The position numbers and the translations under genes were made by a program. 64,000 bases of DNA from Bradyrhizobium sp. RD5-C2 (GTDB lineage: Bacteria; Pseudomonadota; Alphaproteobacteria; Rhizobiales; Xanthobacteraceae): contig NZ_BOVL01000067.1 in the NCBI RefSeq assembly GCF_019972155.1, positions 78,303 through 142,302 of the forward strand, in the 5' to 3' direction. Shown piece by piece: positions 17,237-25,350 of this stretch; the first letter of the stretch is position 1; each line of letters opens with the position of its first letter. Below the pieces are notes generated by a model that saw only the letters and a list, made by a program, of their open reading frames with translations, did no database searches and was not told the DNA's origin.

Positions 17237-18187
17237 TCAGGCCGCGGTCTTTGCCGCGGCTCGCGCGTGCCGGCGGATGGTCTGGGGCGGCTGGCCCAGC
17301 ACCCGCAGGAACGCCCGCCGCATCCGTTCGCGGTCGGCAAAGCCGGTCTCGACGGCAATTTCGTCCATCGAATGGCGGCCATCGCCGATCAGTTCGCGCG
17401 CCGCCTCGACCCGGAGCTGCTCGATCGCCTTGGCCGGCGACTGGCCGGTCTCGGCGCGGAAGGCGCGGCTGAACTGGCGCGGACTGAGCCGAGCCACCTC
17501 GGCCAATTCCTCGACCGAGAGCTCGTTGCGCAGATGCGCCTTGGCGTAGTGCAGGGCGTTCTGGATGCGGTCGGATTTCGGGTCGAGCTCGAGCAGCGCC
17601 GAGAACTGCGACTGTCCGCCGGTGCGGCGGTGATAGACGACGAGCTTGCGGGCCACCGAACGGGCGACCTCGACGCCCAAATCATGCTCGATCATCGCCA
17701 GCGCCAGATCGATCGTCGCGGTCATGCCGGCCGAGGTCCAGATCGGCCCGTCGACGATGTAGATGCGGTCCTGCTCGACCTTGAGCCCGGGAAATCGGGC
17801 CTGCAATTCCGGGGCGAATTGCCAGTGCGTGGAGACGCGCCGGCCGTCGAGCAGGCCGGCTTCAGCCAGTGAGAAGGCGCCGATGCAGGGCGCGGCGATG
17901 CGCTGCGATGTCGTCATGGCGCGCCGCATGTAGTCGATCAACTTCGCCGATGCCGGATGAAGCTCGTGGCCGGCGCCGATGAAGACCGTGTCGAAGCTGC
18001 GATCGCCAAAGGCTTCGGTTTCGACATTGAAGCCGGCGGATGACCGCACCGGTCCACCGTTCTCCGACAGCAGCGTGACCTCATAGAAGGGCGCGCCTGC
18101 GATCAAATTGGCGACCTCGAAGGCGGTGATGGCGGTAAAGCCCATCACTTGGAACTCCGGAAAGACGACAAAGCCGATCTCCTGCAT
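17237..18187 (-). CDS. GlxA family transcriptional regulator (DJ-1/PfpI domain plus AraC HTH)
   Basis: This 316-residue regulator joins an N-terminal DJ-1/PfpI amidotransferase-like domain (residues about 3-170, Cys in the P-C-I-G-A-F elbow) to a C-terminal AraC double HTH (about 215-305, L-S-P-R-Q-F-S-R-A-F and G-F-A-D-R-E-R-M-R-R-A-F). Members regulate amino-acid, betaine or stress genes; the effector here is unknown. The ATG at 18187 has GGAGAG just upstream; a TTG 12 nt further out has none. It is divergent from an SDR gene with a 124-nt shared region holding an inverted repeat, so it may control that gene. Confidence 0.9.
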   Translation of the reverse strand: MQEIGFVVFPEFQVMGFTAITAFEVANLIAGAPFYEVTLLSENGGPVRSSAGFNVETEAFGDRSFDTVFIGAGHELHPASAKLIDYMRRAMTTSQRIAAPCIGAFSLAEAGLLDGRRVSTHWQFAPELQARFPGLKVEQDRIYIVDGPIWTSAGMTATIDLALAMIEHDLGVEVARSVARKLVVYHRRTGGQSQFSALLELDPKSDRIQNALHYAKAHLRNELSVEELAEVARLSPRQFSRAFRAETGQSPAKAIEQLRVEAARELIGDGRHSMDEIAVETGFADRERMRRAFLRVLGQPPQTIRRHARAAAKTAA

Positions 18188-18263
18188 GGAACTCTCCAAC
18201 CGCAGCCTGTGTCCTAAAAAGGTGTATATGTGACATTTGAGACATGCAAGGGGGCCTGTAGAA

Positions 18264-18294
18264 CCTGAGCAACGGCCAAGTCCGGCCGTTCAGG
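18264..18294. promoter_or_regulatory. Inverted repeat upstream of the SDR gene
   Basis: AACGGCC (18271-18277) and GGCCGTT (18284-18290) are exact reverse complements 6 nt apart. The flanks CCTGA and TCAGG extend the symmetry with a small offset. It lies in the GlxA-SDR divergent gap, 18 nt before the SDR start, and could be an operator or a leader hairpin. Confidence 0.4.
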
Positions 18295-18311
18295 TCAAAC
18301 AGGAGACCAAC

Positions 18312-19115
18312 ATGACCAAGTCAGCCAAGGGCACGGCGCTCGTTACCGGTGCGTCGTCCGGAATCGGTGCCATCTACGCGGACCGGCTCGCACGGCGTGG
18401 CTACGATCTGATCCTCGTTGCACGTAACCGTGAGCGCCTCGATGGGCTCGCCAAGCGTCTCGCGACGGAGACAGGCCGATCGATCGAGATCGTCGCCGCC
18501 GACCTCAGCAAGCGTGCCGATGTGTCGCGGATCGAATCCATTCTGCGCAGCAACGAAGGCATCAGCGTGCTGGTGAACAACGCCGGCGTCGGTGCCACCG
18601 CGCCGCTGCTCGCATCCGATGTCGACAAGATGAGCGACATGATCGCGCTCAACGTCGACGCGTTGATGCGCCTCACCTATGCGGCGGTGCCGGGATTCGT
18701 CGCGCGCGGCGGCGGCACCATCATCAACATCGCCTCGGTCGTCGGCGTCCAGCCGGAACTGCTCAACGGCGTCTACGGCGGCAGCAAGGCGTTCGTGTTG
18801 GCGCTGACCCACTCGCTGCAGCACGAGCTGAAGGACAAGAACATTCGCGTCCAGGCCGTGCTGCCGGGTGCCACCGCCACCGAGTTCTGGGACGTCGCCG
18901 GCACGCCGGTCGCGCATCTGCCCGGCGAGATCGTGATGAAGGCCGAGGACATGGTGAACGCTGCGCTGGCCGGCCTCGACCAGGGCGAGGTCTTCACCGT
19001 GCCGTCGCTGCCGGAGGCTGCGGATTGGCAGGCCTATGAGGCGGCCCGCCAGAAGCTGATGCCGAACCTGTCGCGCAGCACGCCCGCGGCCCGCTACGGG
19101 GTGAAGGCCGCCTGA
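18312..19115 (+). CDS. SDR family NAD(P)-dependent oxidoreductase
   Basis: This 267-residue classical short-chain dehydrogenase has the cofactor motif T-G-A-S-S-G-I-G (residues about 13-20), N-N-A-G-V-G, the catalytic Ser-Tyr-Lys region with Y-G-G-S-K, and A-R-N-R after the second strand, which favours NADP. The start at 18312 has AGGAGA 11 nt upstream. The substrate is unknown; the sequence is of the DltE/YqjQ-like short type. It is divergent from a GlxA-family regulator that probably controls it. Confidence 0.9.
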   Translation: MTKSAKGTALVTGASSGIGAIYADRLARRGYDLILVARNRERLDGLAKRLATETGRSIEIVAADLSKRADVSRIESILRSNEGISVLVNNAGVGATAPLLASDVDKMSDMIALNVDALMRLTYAAVPGFVARGGGTIINIASVVGVQPELLNGVYGGSKAFVLALTHSLQHELKDKNIRVQAVLPGATATEFWDVAGTPVAHLPGEIVMKAEDMVNAALAGLDQGEVFTVPSLPEAADWQAYEAARQKLMPNLSRSTPAARYGVKAA

Positions 19116-19224
19116 CGCCCCCTGCGATCATTGCGTCCCGCGCGCCGGCCGAGCGCCGCAGTGCGGGACGCAACCATTTGAGTTCCCAGTCGTTAGTGCT
19201 GGGAACCTCAAGCGGGCAGGGCGA

Positions 19225-20382
19225 ATGGCTGAAGACACCGGACTGACCACGGGAATCGCGCACCACGGTGCCGCGCGGCTGCCATCCGTCGACATCGACA
19301 GCTTCAACATCGAGCTGAAGGACGACGAGGGCTTTCTCGGCGATCGCGCCTCCAAGGGCGCTTTCCGCAAGATCCTCGACCGCTGGCGCAAGCCGCTGCG
19401 CAAATCGGACGAGGATCCGTTCGGCGACGAGCCGTCGGACCAGATCAGCAAGAAGAAGCTCGACGAATTGCTGGTCGGCGACGACACCGAGGCCTCCGCG
19501 GTCGTGCACAGCGCGATCGAGGAGTTTGCGCAGGAGCTCGCCTATGTGACGCGGCGCTTCCTCGGCACCAAGGCCTGGGCCAAGACCGAGCGCATCGTGG
19601 TCGGCGGCGGCTTTCGCGACTCCAGGCTCGGCGAGCTTGCCATCGCGCGCACCGACATCATCCTGAAGTCGGAGGATTTCAAGGTCGACATGGTGCCGAT
19701 CCGCTTTCATCCCGATGATGCCGGGCTGATCGGCACGCTGCATCTGGCGCCGTCGTGGATTTTCGAGGCCCATGACGGCATGCTCGCCGTCGATATCGGC
19801 GGCACCAATATCCGCTGCGGCGTCGTCGAGACGCGCTGGAAGAAGGCGCCCGATCTCTCCAAGGCCACGGTCTGGAAATCGGAGCTGTGGCGCCATGCCG
19901 ACGACGAGCCGACGCGCGAAGGCGCGGTGAAACGGCTGGTGAAGATGCTGAAGGATCTGATCACCGCCGCCGAGAAGGAGAACCTCAAGCTCGCGCCGTT
20001 CATCGGCATCTCCTGTCCCGGCGTCATCAACGAGGACGGTTCGATCGAGAAGGGCGCACAGAATCTGCCGGGTAATTGGGAGAGCAGCAAATTCAACCTG
20101 CCGGCGAGCCTGGTCGAGGCGATCCCGCAGATCGGCGATCATGACACCGCGATCGTGATGCACAATGACGGCGTGGCGCAGGGACTGGCCGAAGTCCCGT
20201 TCATGCAGGATGTCACGCGTTGGGGCGTGCTGACGATCGGAACCGGGCTCGGCAATGCCCGCTACACCAATCGCAAGAAAGACAACGGCAAGGACGACAA
20301 GAAGGCCGAGAAAAGGGCCAAGGACGACGAGGGCGAAAAGAGCGAGAAAAAGGCCAAGAAAGCCAAGAAGGCTGACGCCTGA
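19225..20382 (+). CDS. ROK-like sugar kinase with circularly permuted motif order
   Basis: This 385-residue protein contains the ROK/glucokinase motifs in rotated order. The motifs normally at the end of a ROK protein come first: I-V-V-G-G-G (124-129) and D-D-A-G-L-I-G (164-170). The motifs normally at the start come second: D-I-G-G-T-N (190-195), C-P-G (264-266), N-L-P-G-N-W (280-285), N-D-G (314-316) and T-I-G-T-G-L-G (337-343). The chain ends soon after the last motif with a Lys/Asp/Glu-rich tail of about 38 residues. The usual ROK zinc motif (C-x-C-G-x-x-G-C) is not seen. ROK proteins phosphorylate hexoses or act as repressors; no HTH is present, so a kinase role is more likely. It stands alone, 109 nt after the SDR gene. 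Confidence 0.75.
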   Translation: MAEDTGLTTGIAHHGAARLPSVDIDSFNIELKDDEGFLGDRASKGAFRKILDRWRKPLRKSDEDPFGDEPSDQISKKKLDELLVGDDTEASAVVHSAIEEFAQELAYVTRRFLGTKAWAKTERIVVGGGFRDSRLGELAIARTDIILKSEDFKVDMVPIRFHPDDAGLIGTLHLAPSWIFEAHDGMLAVDIGGTNIRCGVVETRWKKAPDLSKATVWKSELWRHADDEPTREGAVKRLVKMLKDLITAAEKENLKLAPFIGISCPGVINEDGSIEKGAQNLPGNWESSKFNLPASLVEAIPQIGDHDTAIVMHNDGVAQGLAEVPFMQDVTRWGVLTIGTGLGNARYTNRKKDNGKDDKKAEKRAKDDEGEKSEKKAKKAKKADA

Positions 20383-20549
20383 GACGCTGCCTGAGACGCT
20401 TGGGCGCAGCCGATCGCCCGGTAAGGTTGATCGGTTAGGTTAAGATCGGGTTCGCGTTGCCGTTTGGGCCCCGGCCGCTACCGTGAAGGCGTCGCTCCCG
20501 CCGACCGGCGAAGCCGCACTTCCCGGCCGGCAATATTGAGAAGCGGCAC

Positions 20550-20584
20550 GGGACCGCCAGTTTTTGTCGCGTCCTGGCGGTCCC
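20550..20584. terminator. Inverted repeat between the ROK-like gene and the hydrolase
   Basis: Eleven-nt arms GGGACCGCCAG (20550-20560) and CTGGCGGTCCC (20574-20584) are exact reverse complements. It sits 8 nt beyond the minus-strand hydrolase stop and about 170 nt beyond the ROK-like stop, between two converging genes. No long U-tract is visible, so factor-independent termination is uncertain. Confidence 0.6.
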
Positions 20585-20592
20585 ACCAATTT

Positions 20593-21456
20593 CTACTTCC
20601 AATTGATCCGCCCGAAGAAGCCGGCGATCTCGGCGGCGGCGCGGTCGGGGTCCTCGCGATGCGGGAAGTGCCCGACATCGGGAAACATCTTCAGGTCCAG
20701 ATTCGAGAAGGTCTCGCCCAGCCGGTCGGTCCAGGCATAGGGAAACAGCGGGTCGTGCTCGGCCCAGCGGATGCAGGTCGGCAGCGTGATCGGCGGCAGC
20801 ACGGGCGCTTCGCCTTGCATCATCTTCACGCGGCCCGCATGCGACGCGCGATAATGAGCAAAGCCGCCGGCGAGGTTGCCCGGCTTGTAGAAGTTGTCGG
20901 CGAAGTCCTCGATCACGTCGTCGAACGCGGCCTTGCGATGCGTCCAGTTGTGCAGGAAATGGCCGATATACGTGCGGCAGGTCTCTCTGTTCGCCCCGAC
21001 CAGCGCGGGCGCCATCTCCATCTGATGGAACGACTGGTACCAGATGTGGTTCAGCCGGTCCGGCGCGGCCATCCGCGGCCCGATGCCGGGGTAGACGAAA
21101 TCGAAGAAGAACAGCCCGGCGATGCGCCCGGGCGCCTTGCGGGCGAGCGGCTGCATCACCGCGCCGCCGACGTCGTGGCCGACCACGCCCGCCTTGTCGA
21201 TACCAAGTGCGTCCAGCAGCGCCAGCATGTCGTCGGTATGTTGATCGGGGCCAAACGAGCCTTGCGGCTTGTCGCTGTCGCCGAAGCCGCGCAGGTCGGG
21301 CGCGATCAGGGTGTAACGGTCGGCGAGCCGCGCCATGACCGGCTTCCAGGTCAGCCAGAATTCCGGCCAGCCGTGCAACAGCAGCAGCGGCGGCCCGTTG
21401 CCGGTCCGCGCGACGTGGAACGCCGCCCCGTTGGCTCGAATCGTCACATGCTCCAT
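20593..21456 (-). CDS. Alpha/beta hydrolase (epoxide hydrolase / dehalogenase-like)
   Basis: This 287-residue alpha/beta hydrolase has the oxyanion motif H-G-W-P-E-F-W (residues 28-34), the nucleophile elbow G-H-D-V-G-G with Asp as nucleophile, and a C-terminal G-H-F-P-H with the catalytic His. An Asp nucleophile together with P-D-L-R-G-F-G-D-S-D-K-P points to soluble epoxide hydrolases or haloalkane/haloacetate dehalogenases rather than esterases. The exact substrate cannot be set from sequence. It is monocistronic and minus strand. Confidence 0.87.
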   Translation of the reverse strand: MEHVTIRANGAAFHVARTGNGPPLLLLHGWPEFWLTWKPVMARLADRYTLIAPDLRGFGDSDKPQGSFGPDQHTDDMLALLDALGIDKAGVVGHDVGGAVMQPLARKAPGRIAGLFFFDFVYPGIGPRMAAPDRLNHIWYQSFHQMEMAPALVGANRETCRTYIGHFLHNWTHRKAAFDDVIEDFADNFYKPGNLAGGFAHYRASHAGRVKMMQGEAPVLPPITLPTCIRWAEHDPLFPYAWTDRLGETFSNLDLKMFPDVGHFPHREDPDRAAAEIAGFFGRINWK

Positions 21457-21667
21457 GGGCCGCTCCTGCTGCTTTTGCTTCGCCCGTGCGCCGACCGGAC
21501 CCGAACCGTCCCGCTAGCGCATTGTTTCCGCGCGCTTTCTTGCGCCACCCGGCGCTTCGTTGGCGCGAGGCGCCGGTGGCGGAAATATTATTGCAGCGCC
21601 TTGTCTGTCCCGCCATCCTCGCCTAGAACACGCCCGACCGCGGGTGGTGCAAATCACCTGGGCCGCT

Positions 21668-21757
21668 GGAGAGGTGGCAGAGTGGTTGATTGTACCGCAC
21701 TCGAAATGCGGCATAGGTGCAAGCCTATCGGGGGTTCGAATCCCCCCCTCTCCGCCA
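21668..21757 (+). tRNA. tRNA-Ser (anticodon CGA)
   Basis: This is a 90-nt class II tRNA. The 7-bp acceptor stem GGAGAGG/CCTCTCC is followed by discriminator G and encoded CCA. The D arm, the anticodon stem CCGCA/TGCGG with loop CTCGAAA (anticodon CGA, reading UCG), a variable arm, and the T arm with GGTTCGAATCC are all present. A large class II variable arm and the CGA anticodon identify it as serine. Confidence 0.97.
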
Positions 21758-21848
21758 CCCTTCGCCCTGCCGGGCTTCGGGTGGCAGGCCACCCTTTCTG
21801 ACCAGGGCGAAGGGTGTCTCCCGAAGCTTCGGCGAAGCGCAGGGAGAC
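21756..21848. repeat. Nested palindromes directly after tRNA-Ser
   Basis: A perfect 14-nt inverted repeat (21756-21769 with 21803-21816, arm CACCCTTCGCCCTG) begins within the tRNA CCA end. It encloses a tight hairpin GGGTGGC/GCCACCC (21779-21794) followed by TTTCT, which may be the tRNA terminator. A third inverted repeat (GTCTCCC 21816-21822, GGGAGAC 21842-21848) follows, and a partial copy of it begins at 21889. Confidence 0.75.
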
Positions 21849-21927
21849 TGTCTCGGCATAGTCGGCTGCTACTTGACGCGTGAAGAACGTCTCCCGAAGG
21901 TCCGTGAGAAGCGCAGGGGGGCATCGC

Positions 21928-22176
21928 TTGTGGTACGTCTACTTTCTCGAGCTAAATAACGGCGACATCTATGTCGGCTCGACCAATGATCTTCGCCGCA
22001 GGATCGCGTCCCACCAGCAAGGGCATGTCGTCTCCACGCGCAACTTCCTGCCGATCGTCCTGTGTTCCTACGTCGCGGTATCGCATGAACGAACGGCGCG
22101 CGAACTCGAGCGCTATTTCAAATCCGGCTCCGGTAAGGCGTTTGCAAAGAAGCGCTTTCTTGGAAAGTCAGACTAG
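21928..22176 (+). CDS. GIY-YIG nuclease family protein
   Basis: This small protein of about 82 residues has a single GIY-YIG domain, with W-Y-V-Y-F-L-E-L at the start, Y-V-G-S-T-N-D-L-R-R-R-I-A-S-H (the YIG half and the catalytic Arg) and R-T-A-R-E-L-E-R-Y-F-K-S-G-S-G-K. It is the stand-alone UPF0213/YhbQ type, whose role is unclear (possible DNA repair or structure-specific nuclease). The start is uncertain: a TTG at 21928 has an AGGGGGG motif at good spacing, and the frame is open back to a GTG at 21880, which would add 16 repeat-like residues. It lies 170 nt behind tRNA-Ser. Confidence 0.8.
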   Translation: MWYVYFLELNNGDIYVGSTNDLRRRIASHQQGHVVSTRNFLPIVLCSYVAVSHERTARELERYFKSGSGKAFAKKRFLGKSD

Positions 22177-22365
22177 CGCGCGCCGCGGCGCAGCAGCCAG
22201 TTTTTGATTTACGTATCAAACAGCAACGAGGCATACGTTCGTATCCTGCTATGCCGGACGAGGACGACGCGGCTGGCCGTGATCCGGTCCGCGCCGCGTG
22301 ACGATTAGCCATGTCCCCCTGACATTCCAACGATCTCGACCGCTCGCCTGACGCTTCGACCGCAG

Positions 22366-22830
22366 GTGGTCGAGGACTTCCCCGCTTACCTCGCGTTCCT
22401 GGCTTCGCCGCGCTCCGCCGGCATGGGCGGTCCGTTCGATGTGCGTGCGGCGTGGGGGATGTTTTGCCACGACCTGGCGTGCTGGCGGTTGTTCGGCCAT
22501 GGCGCGCTGACGATCGAGCTCACAGCCTCGAGGCAGTGCGTCGGCCAGGTCGGCATCAACCATTGGCCGCTGTTTCCGGAGAAGGAACTCGGTTGGTTGC
22601 TCTATGACGGACACGAGGGACACGGCTACGCCACCGAAGCGGCGCTCGCCTTGCGCGACTGGTCCTTTGCGACGCTGAAGCTGTCTTCGCTGGTCAGCTA
22701 CATGTCGCCTGACAACGCGATGTCCGCCGCGGTGGCGAAGCGATTGGGCGGCGAGCTCGATCCGTCAGCGCCGAGGGACGATCCGCATGATCTCGTCTAC
22801 CGCTATCGGCCGCCGCGTGGAGATGCGTGA
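22366..22830 (+). CDS. GNAT family N-acetyltransferase, N-terminus probably frameshifted
   Basis: The 154 residues from the first in-frame GTG hold most of a GNAT domain, with E-L-G-W-L-L-Y-D, G-H-G-Y-A-T-E-A-A-L-A-L (the acetyl-CoA loop) and N-A-M-S-A-A-V-A-K-R-L-G-G. The usual first strand is missing from this start but is encoded just upstream in the same frame (A-R-L-T-L-R-P, about 22342-22362), where no standard start codon exists. An ATG at 22311 reaches that segment only if one base is removed from a run of five C (22315-22319). The gene is therefore a recent frameshift, uses a rare start codon, or carries a base error. The acetyl acceptor is unknown. Confidence 0.72.
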   Translation: MVEDFPAYLAFLASPRSAGMGGPFDVRAAWGMFCHDLACWRLFGHGALTIELTASRQCVGQVGINHWPLFPEKELGWLLYDGHEGHGYATEAALALRDWSFATLKLSSLVSYMSPDNAMSAAVAKRLGGELDPSAPRDDPHDLVYRYRPPRGDA

Positions 22831-22876
22831 AGCGCGATCTGAACTTGCTCCGGGTATCGGACGCGTTGGATCTGAC

Positions 22877-23629
22877 TCAACCCGAGAAGGCCGCTACCCG
22901 GCCTCTGGAGAGTGATGCAACCTGCCCTTCGCGGCCGTCCCTCGAGGGGGCGCCCTCGATGCCGAACGTTGTGGCAAGTCCTCTAACACCAGCAGGCGTC
23001 ACGACGAGCGCGCGGCTATCCCGGACATGCTCAACCCAATCGTGCTCGAGAGCGTGATGAAGGATGGCCGCGCCGAGTGCCCCGGCCAGATGCGGCCGGC
23101 GCTCGCTCCAGTCGAGACAGGGGCGACAGAACACCCTGCGCCTGGAGGCGAGGTGAAGATCAACGCCGAACTCATCGAAGAATGACCGACCGGCATCGGT
23201 CAGTTGTCCGCCATCCTCGTCGAGCAGAACAAACGACTGCTGGACAAGCCGGTCGGCGATCGCGACGGCGATGCGGCCGGCCATGTGGTCATAGCACGTG
23301 CGCGCGTGTCGGAGTGTCTCTCCGCCGCGCCAGAGATCGCGCCGGGCGGGGCCTTCCTGCGCCACGACCATGAGACCTTCCAGCACGCGCGCGACGTGCG
23401 GAGAGGCCAGGCGGAAATATCGTCGCCGGCCCCGCTTTGCGAGCGCAAGCAATCCAGCGTCGCTGAGTTTCGCAAGATGGCCACTCGCAGTCTGCGGCGC
23501 CACGCCAGACACATAGGCCAGCTCCGAGGCGGTCAACGTTCGACCATCCATCAGCGCGCTGAGCATGTTGGCGCGCGCCGGATCGCCGATGAGTGCCGCG
23601 ACTTGGGCGATCTTGGGTCCTGTGTCCAT
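22877..23629 (-). CDS. ArsR family transcriptional regulator
   Basis: This 250-residue regulator has an N-terminal winged HTH of the ArsR type (residues about 5-85, G-D-P-A-R-A-N-M-L-S-A-L and T-A-S-E-L-A-Y-V-S-G-V-A-P-Q-T-A-S-G-H-L-A-K-L). A C-terminal half of about 150 residues, with C-x-x-C-L-D-W-S-E-R-R-P-H-L-A-G, is shared with MFS-linked ArsR regulators. The frame is open to 23851, but residues before the ATG at 23629 do not look like part of the family. It is divergent from a DHA2-type efflux pump, so it most likely represses that pump until a toxic ligand binds. Confidence 0.85.
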   Translation of the reverse strand: MDTGPKIAQVAALIGDPARANMLSALMDGRTLTASELAYVSGVAPQTASGHLAKLSDAGLLALAKRGRRRYFRLASPHVARVLEGLMVVAQEGPARRDLWRGGETLRHARTCYDHMAGRIAVAIADRLVQQSFVLLDEDGGQLTDAGRSFFDEFGVDLHLASRRRVFCRPCLDWSERRPHLAGALGAAILHHALEHDWVEHVRDSRALVVTPAGVRGLATTFGIEGAPSRDGREGQVASLSRGRVAAFSG

Positions 23630-23878
23630 GTCTTGTTTTACGCCGACGAGGACGCAGTGCCAAGCACGGATACTTCGGCCAAGACCGTAGTGTTTCTGCA
23701 AGACCGGTTCAATCGCGGGACATAGGTTGTCTGACAACACCAAGCCGCAGCGAAAGGCATCGCCGCGACGGGACGAAAGATCGTCTCGCGGCTCCAAGTA
23801 CTCGATTGGCTTCGAATGATAATCGCAAAGCGCGCTGGTCTGAGCCATCAAAATCTCACAGACAACCGAGTGTGATCA

Positions 23879-25294
23879 ATGCAAGCAACTTCGCTCAACA
23901 CAAGGCAGCCGGAGCAAGTCGGCTCTGACAGCGCGTCATCCCGTTCGCCTCTCGCCGCGGCGCTGGCGCTTGCCGCCACGAGCCTCGGCCTCGGCATCGT
24001 GCAGCTGGACATCACCATCGTTAATACCGCGCTGAGCAGCATCAGCACCTCGCTCGGCGGCAGCGTGGCCGAGCTGCAATGGGTAGTGACCGCCTATACC
24101 ATCGCATTCGCCGCCTTCATTCTGACCGCTGGTGCGCTCGGTGATCGCGTTGGCGCCAAACGGATATTCATAGGGGGCTTTGCAATCTTCACGTTGGCTT
24201 CGCTCGCCTGCGCATTGGCTCCGTCGGCGATGTTCCTGATCGTTGCTCGTTCCGTGCAGGGCCTCGCGGCGGCAATCCTGGTGCCGAACTCGCTGACGCT
24301 GCTCAATCACGCCTATACCGATCCGAAGGCGCGCGGCCGCGCGGTCGGCTTCTGGGCCGCAGGTGCGAGCGTCGCACTGACTGCGGGGCCGCTGGTTGGC
24401 GGCGCGCTGATCGCGCTGGTCGGCTGGCGCGCGATCTTTCTTGTCAACTTGCCGATCGGCGCCGCCGGCCTTTGGCTCGCCTGGCGTTACGCCGAGGAGA
24501 CGCCGCGGCTCGCGCAGCGCGAGATTGATCTGCCGGGACAGATCGCGGCGATTGCAACCCTCGGCACGCTGGCCGGCGCCCTGATAGAGGGCGGCGTGCT
24601 CGGCTGGAGCCATCCGCTCGTCATCGCGGGCTTCGCCGGGGCGGCCGTAATCGGACTCCTGTTCGTATGGCGCGAGGCACGCGCGCTGCAACCAATGCTG
24701 CCGCTGTCGCTGTTCCGCCATCGCATGTTCGCGCTGACCGCTCTGGTCGGGCTTCTCTTCAACATCGCCTTCTACGGCCTGATCTTCGTGCTCAGTCTCT
24801 ACTTCCAGAACGTCAATGGCTGGTCGCCGTTCGCAACGGGCCTCGCCTTCGTACCCATGATGGCGATGGTGCTCCCCGCCAACCTGATCGCCGCATCGGT
24901 CAGCGAGCGTCTTGGCGCGCCGCAAGCCATCGCGCTGGCTTGTATGATCACCGCCGCGGGCTGCGTTGCGCTGCTGCCTATGGCCTCAGGTACCAGCTAC
25001 TGGGCGATCGGCGCTCAGCTCGTCATCCTCGGCGGGGGGCTCGGGCTGGTCGTGCCGTCCTTGACCTCGACGCTGCTCGGCAGTGTCGAGAAATCGCGAT
25101 CCGGCATCGCCGCCGGTGTATTGAACGCGGCGCGGCAGACCGGCAGCGTGGTTGGCGTTGCCCTGTTCGGTTCGCTGGTCGGAGGCAACAACGCGTTCAT
25201 GGCAGGCGCGCATGCCTCGCTCGTGATATCGGCCGCTGTGCTGCTCGCCGGTGCGATCGCGATCGTGCAGGGCCGGGCAGAGCAGGGGCGATGA
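23879..25294 (+). CDS. MFS transporter, DHA2 (EmrB/QacA) family
   Basis: This 471-residue inner-membrane efflux protein is predicted to have 14 membrane spans. DHA2 motifs are present: L-D-I-T-I-V-N-T-A-L in span 1 (motif D1), L-Q-W-V-V-T-A-Y in span 2, G-D-R-V-G-A-K-R (motif A) and the G-x-x-x-G-P-x-x-G-G motif C in span 5. Such pumps export drugs or toxic organics by proton antiport. It is divergent from an ArsR-type regulator, with the predicted starts 249 nt apart. A DUF1127 gene follows closely and may be co-transcribed. Confidence 0.92.
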   Translation: MQATSLNTRQPEQVGSDSASSRSPLAAALALAATSLGLGIVQLDITIVNTALSSISTSLGGSVAELQWVVTAYTIAFAAFILTAGALGDRVGAKRIFIGGFAIFTLASLACALAPSAMFLIVARSVQGLAAAILVPNSLTLLNHAYTDPKARGRAVGFWAAGASVALTAGPLVGGALIALVGWRAIFLVNLPIGAAGLWLAWRYAEETPRLAQREIDLPGQIAAIATLGTLAGALIEGGVLGWSHPLVIAGFAGAAVIGLLFVWREARALQPMLPLSLFRHRMFALTALVGLLFNIAFYGLIFVLSLYFQNVNGWSPFATGLAFVPMMAMVLPANLIAASVSERLGAPQAIALACMITAAGCVALLPMASGTSYWAIGAQLVILGGGLGLVVPSLTSTLLGSVEKSRSGIAAGVLNAARQTGSVVGVALFGSLVGGNNAFMAGAHASLVISAAVLLAGAIAIVQGRAEQGR

Positions 25295-25350
25295 AGGGGA
25301 GGTGCAGGTCGAGCCCGTGTGGTGCCCGGAGACCGAAGACCAGGGCGTCG

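Noticed and set aside
23630..23851. N-terminal extension of the ArsR regulator by 74 residues
   Set aside because: The extension has no similarity to ArsR proteins; the ATG at 23629 gives a family-typical start.
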